Below, one piece after another: positions 8,101 through 8,423 of a stretch of 8,423 nucleotides of DNA; the first letter of the stretch is position 1, and each line of letters opens with the position of its first letter. Location of the stretch: positions 1 through 8,423 of the forward strand of contig JAEYVB010000405.1 in the NCBI GenBank assembly GCA_023429345.1, read 5' to 3'. Source of the stretch: Planctomycetota bacterium (lineage in GTDB: Bacteria; Planctomycetota; Phycisphaerae; Phycisphaerales; UBA1924). The notes under the pieces are model-generated. The model made no database searches. It saw only the letters and a list, made by a program, of their open reading frames with translations, and was not told the origin of the DNA. The position numbers were made by a program, and so were the translations under genes.

Positions 8101-8307
8101 TGCGGAGCGGCCGGTGATGTTGAGGAACTCGAGCGAACTCTCGGTGAAACGGAAGCGGCCGCTGATGTTCTGGAACTCGTAGGGGAACCCCTCGAAGGCG
8201 GCGACACCGTCGCACATCTCGAGCTCGCCCTCGAGATCGATCTCGCCGGGCTCGCCCCGGACGGGCTGGCCGCGGGTGATCATCAGGCGGGTGTTGACGA
8301 CGGCCGT
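5119..8307 (-). CDS. AsmA/TamB-like envelope protein, N-terminus missing
   Basis: A long beta-rich protein of about 1060 visible residues made of repeated short strands typical of AsmA-like proteins. These bridge the inner and outer membranes and carry phospholipid; the role here is by family only. The C-terminal part, the 139 residues ending about 56 before the end, is the best match, with GGRILNVPFAMRMVELSNL, FEDLGLFSSAVQILGSGSM, SLDLRFDTKP and TSVKGTLAKPDISLRQ, as in the AsmA C-terminal domain. A polar tail of about 56 residues ends the protein at TAG (5121-5119). A helical, charged insert (FSTRRYEELRAAG to DDARRSAAI) lies near the right-hand end. The usual N-terminal membrane anchor and first strands are absent. 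The frame stays open to a TGA at 8385-8383 with a TTG at 8367, but from about 8309 the DNA codes for an aminotransferase on the other strand, so the authentic part probably ends between 8283 and 8312. It likely forms an operon with the LOG-family gene. Confidence 0.85.
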   Translation of the reverse strand, partial: TAVVNTRLMITRGQPVRGEPGEIDLEGELEMCDGVAAFEGFPYEFQNISGRFRFTESSLEFLNITGRSASGAELTAHGRISPLTDDAEVNVAVDVRNAPIDAAMEASFGEGRGEMIPALFSTRRYEELRAAGLIQTPAEAEQAATRLGALVDRQNSGDASPELVAEIDDARRSAAIPAFEFRGSADVSVRVHRPLGDEVDWQTDVEIRLPKVGLLPDKFPLPIAATNILARVHDRDGALVSGDFRGLTGGRADVHATFNIPFADDLEQEVRPDITIQAAGIPLDPVLIHALPGENRGPDEGPGSESAVKRILHALNISGEGDGRVRIATGGDGELGFEADFTLRDSQALPDGSDVSLGNVFGRVRASESSVNVELAAQARRRDVDQWRAISGPMQVRIDARIPPAAAHAPATYNADLDIPSLDIASPVEPLLSIFSPAAAQKIADLRAAHNPSGEVDLEAMIIADGGDHTRVNVEARGARPVSFDAMNGRFAFTPSSGAFRLASGESTRISFDQLMGDLRYENAPAGAAELTGSLLLTAGPDENPGAVKLALADAPIESPLVAGIVAERLGQAELWERHLPRGRYEADLLISRSADESLQFRGTVEPRTLTVRASESDLTFTGVHGTIDFGPGAGALRQLSLETPDWAASASASWNTQSAGGFIVQSDLGLQGTRATDELFALLPQDLTGILRGIQLKLDGPFQLRGGALNMARGEAPFTRFAGVLETESASLDAGIVVENLAGSSAISFSKEGEAAPVFEIVTAADRFQAAGLAMTHGRARIVSTDLPGEVSIPEASARIHGGRIAATARIVPTSSEASAPAAPPAKAFTASVNASGLRFASILKDLESQLPLPAGIDQADDRSRGVLEGNLALQGTIGRPESRRGRGSFQIAGGRILNVPFAMRMVELSNLQLPTNARLGYAKGHFFLDGNRITFEDLGLFSSAVQILGSGSMHWPDKSLDLRFDTKPARGIPILSGLIRGIRDELVTTSVKGTLAKPDISLRQFPGPRRMLDRAVGIGSDEPPVDSPEPTAEAQGRLMHEGIRPRANDRRPTRWAPDTQ

Positions 8308-8308
8308 G

Positions 8309-8423
8309 GGGCTGGAGCACGTGTTCTTCACGAATTCGGGCTCCGAGTCGGTCGACACGGCGCTCAAGATCGCGCTGGCGTATCACCGGGCGAAGGGTGA
8401 TGCCGCGCGCGTCAGGTTGTTAG
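8309..8423 (+). CDS. Class III aminotransferase fragment (omega-amino acid:pyruvate type), 5' end missing
   Basis: The plus-strand frame reads GLEHVFFTNSGSESVDTAL, continuing KIALAYHRAKGDAARVRLL to the window edge. This is the hallmark segment of fold-type I, class III PLP-dependent aminotransferases, very like the beta-alanine/omega-amino acid:pyruvate group (HVFFTNSGSES-DTALKIA-AYHR). The NSGSE loop binds the PLP phosphate. It corresponds to roughly residue 100-135 of a protein of about 440, so the first hundred residues are missing. The frame is open leftwards to 8183, but that translation is Ser/Pro/Arg-rich shadow of the AsmA-like gene with no aminotransferase character. Several A/T-ending codons (AAT, TAT, GGT, GAT, TTA) within 38 differ slightly from the neighbours. 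It is the only convincing plus-strand coding in the window. It is either a gene broken by rearrangement or foreign sequence joined in assembly. Confidence 0.82.

Noticed and set aside
8310..8423. In-frame TGA at 8385-8383 read as a nonsense mutation or recoded stop in the AsmA-like gene
   Set aside because: I first considered a pseudogene or selenocysteine codon, but the plus strand there encodes a well-conserved aminotransferase segment, so the minus-strand reading past about 8309 is only shadow. TGA also serves as the normal stop for three genes here.

Overview
The window is GC-rich DNA with dense, almost entirely minus-strand coding. Third codon positions are nearly all G or C. The gene content suggests a planctomycete-like bacterium, possibly of the Phycisphaerae: a large AsmA-like envelope protein, a histidine kinase with a GHDMGN H-box, a stand-alone receiver with an MPGRDPFEAL motif, and weak Shine-Dalgarno signals at most starts. 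That placement is an inference from protein style; there is no rRNA or marker gene here.

Layout, in order of minus-strand transcription (right to left). (a) A 5'-truncated AsmA/TamB-like envelope protein runs from about 8307 down to 5119. (b) Sixteen bases later comes a LOG-family (TIGR00730-type) Rossmann protein, 5102 to 3975, probably in the same operon. (c) A 122-base gap holds a perfect 7-bp palindrome and an AT-richer stretch, and may be the control region of the next genes. (d) A soluble hybrid-like histidine kinase has four PAS domains in an A-B-B-A order and a degenerate receiver-like tail, 3852 to 1147. (e) A single-domain response regulator, 1150 to 722, overlaps the kinase stop by ATGA and has a strong GGAGGT site, so the two are translationally coupled and probably form a cognate pair. 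(f) A 98-base gap follows, then (g) a lipoprotein of unknown function starts at 623 and runs off the left edge.

The most notable observation is at the right edge. From about 8309 to 8423 the PLUS strand encodes an internal piece of a class III aminotransferase of the omega-amino acid:pyruvate type (HVFFTNSGSESVDTALKIAL). It has no 5' end and abuts the AsmA-like gene exactly where that gene loses its N-terminus. This is either a genomic rearrangement that broke both genes or a chimeric join made during assembly; sequence alone cannot separate the two, and an assembly join at a contig end is the simpler explanation.

I see no CRISPR array, tRNA, rRNA, insertion sequence or phage gene. I do not see a convincing new defence or mobile system. 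The signalling pair is the most distinctive intact biology.
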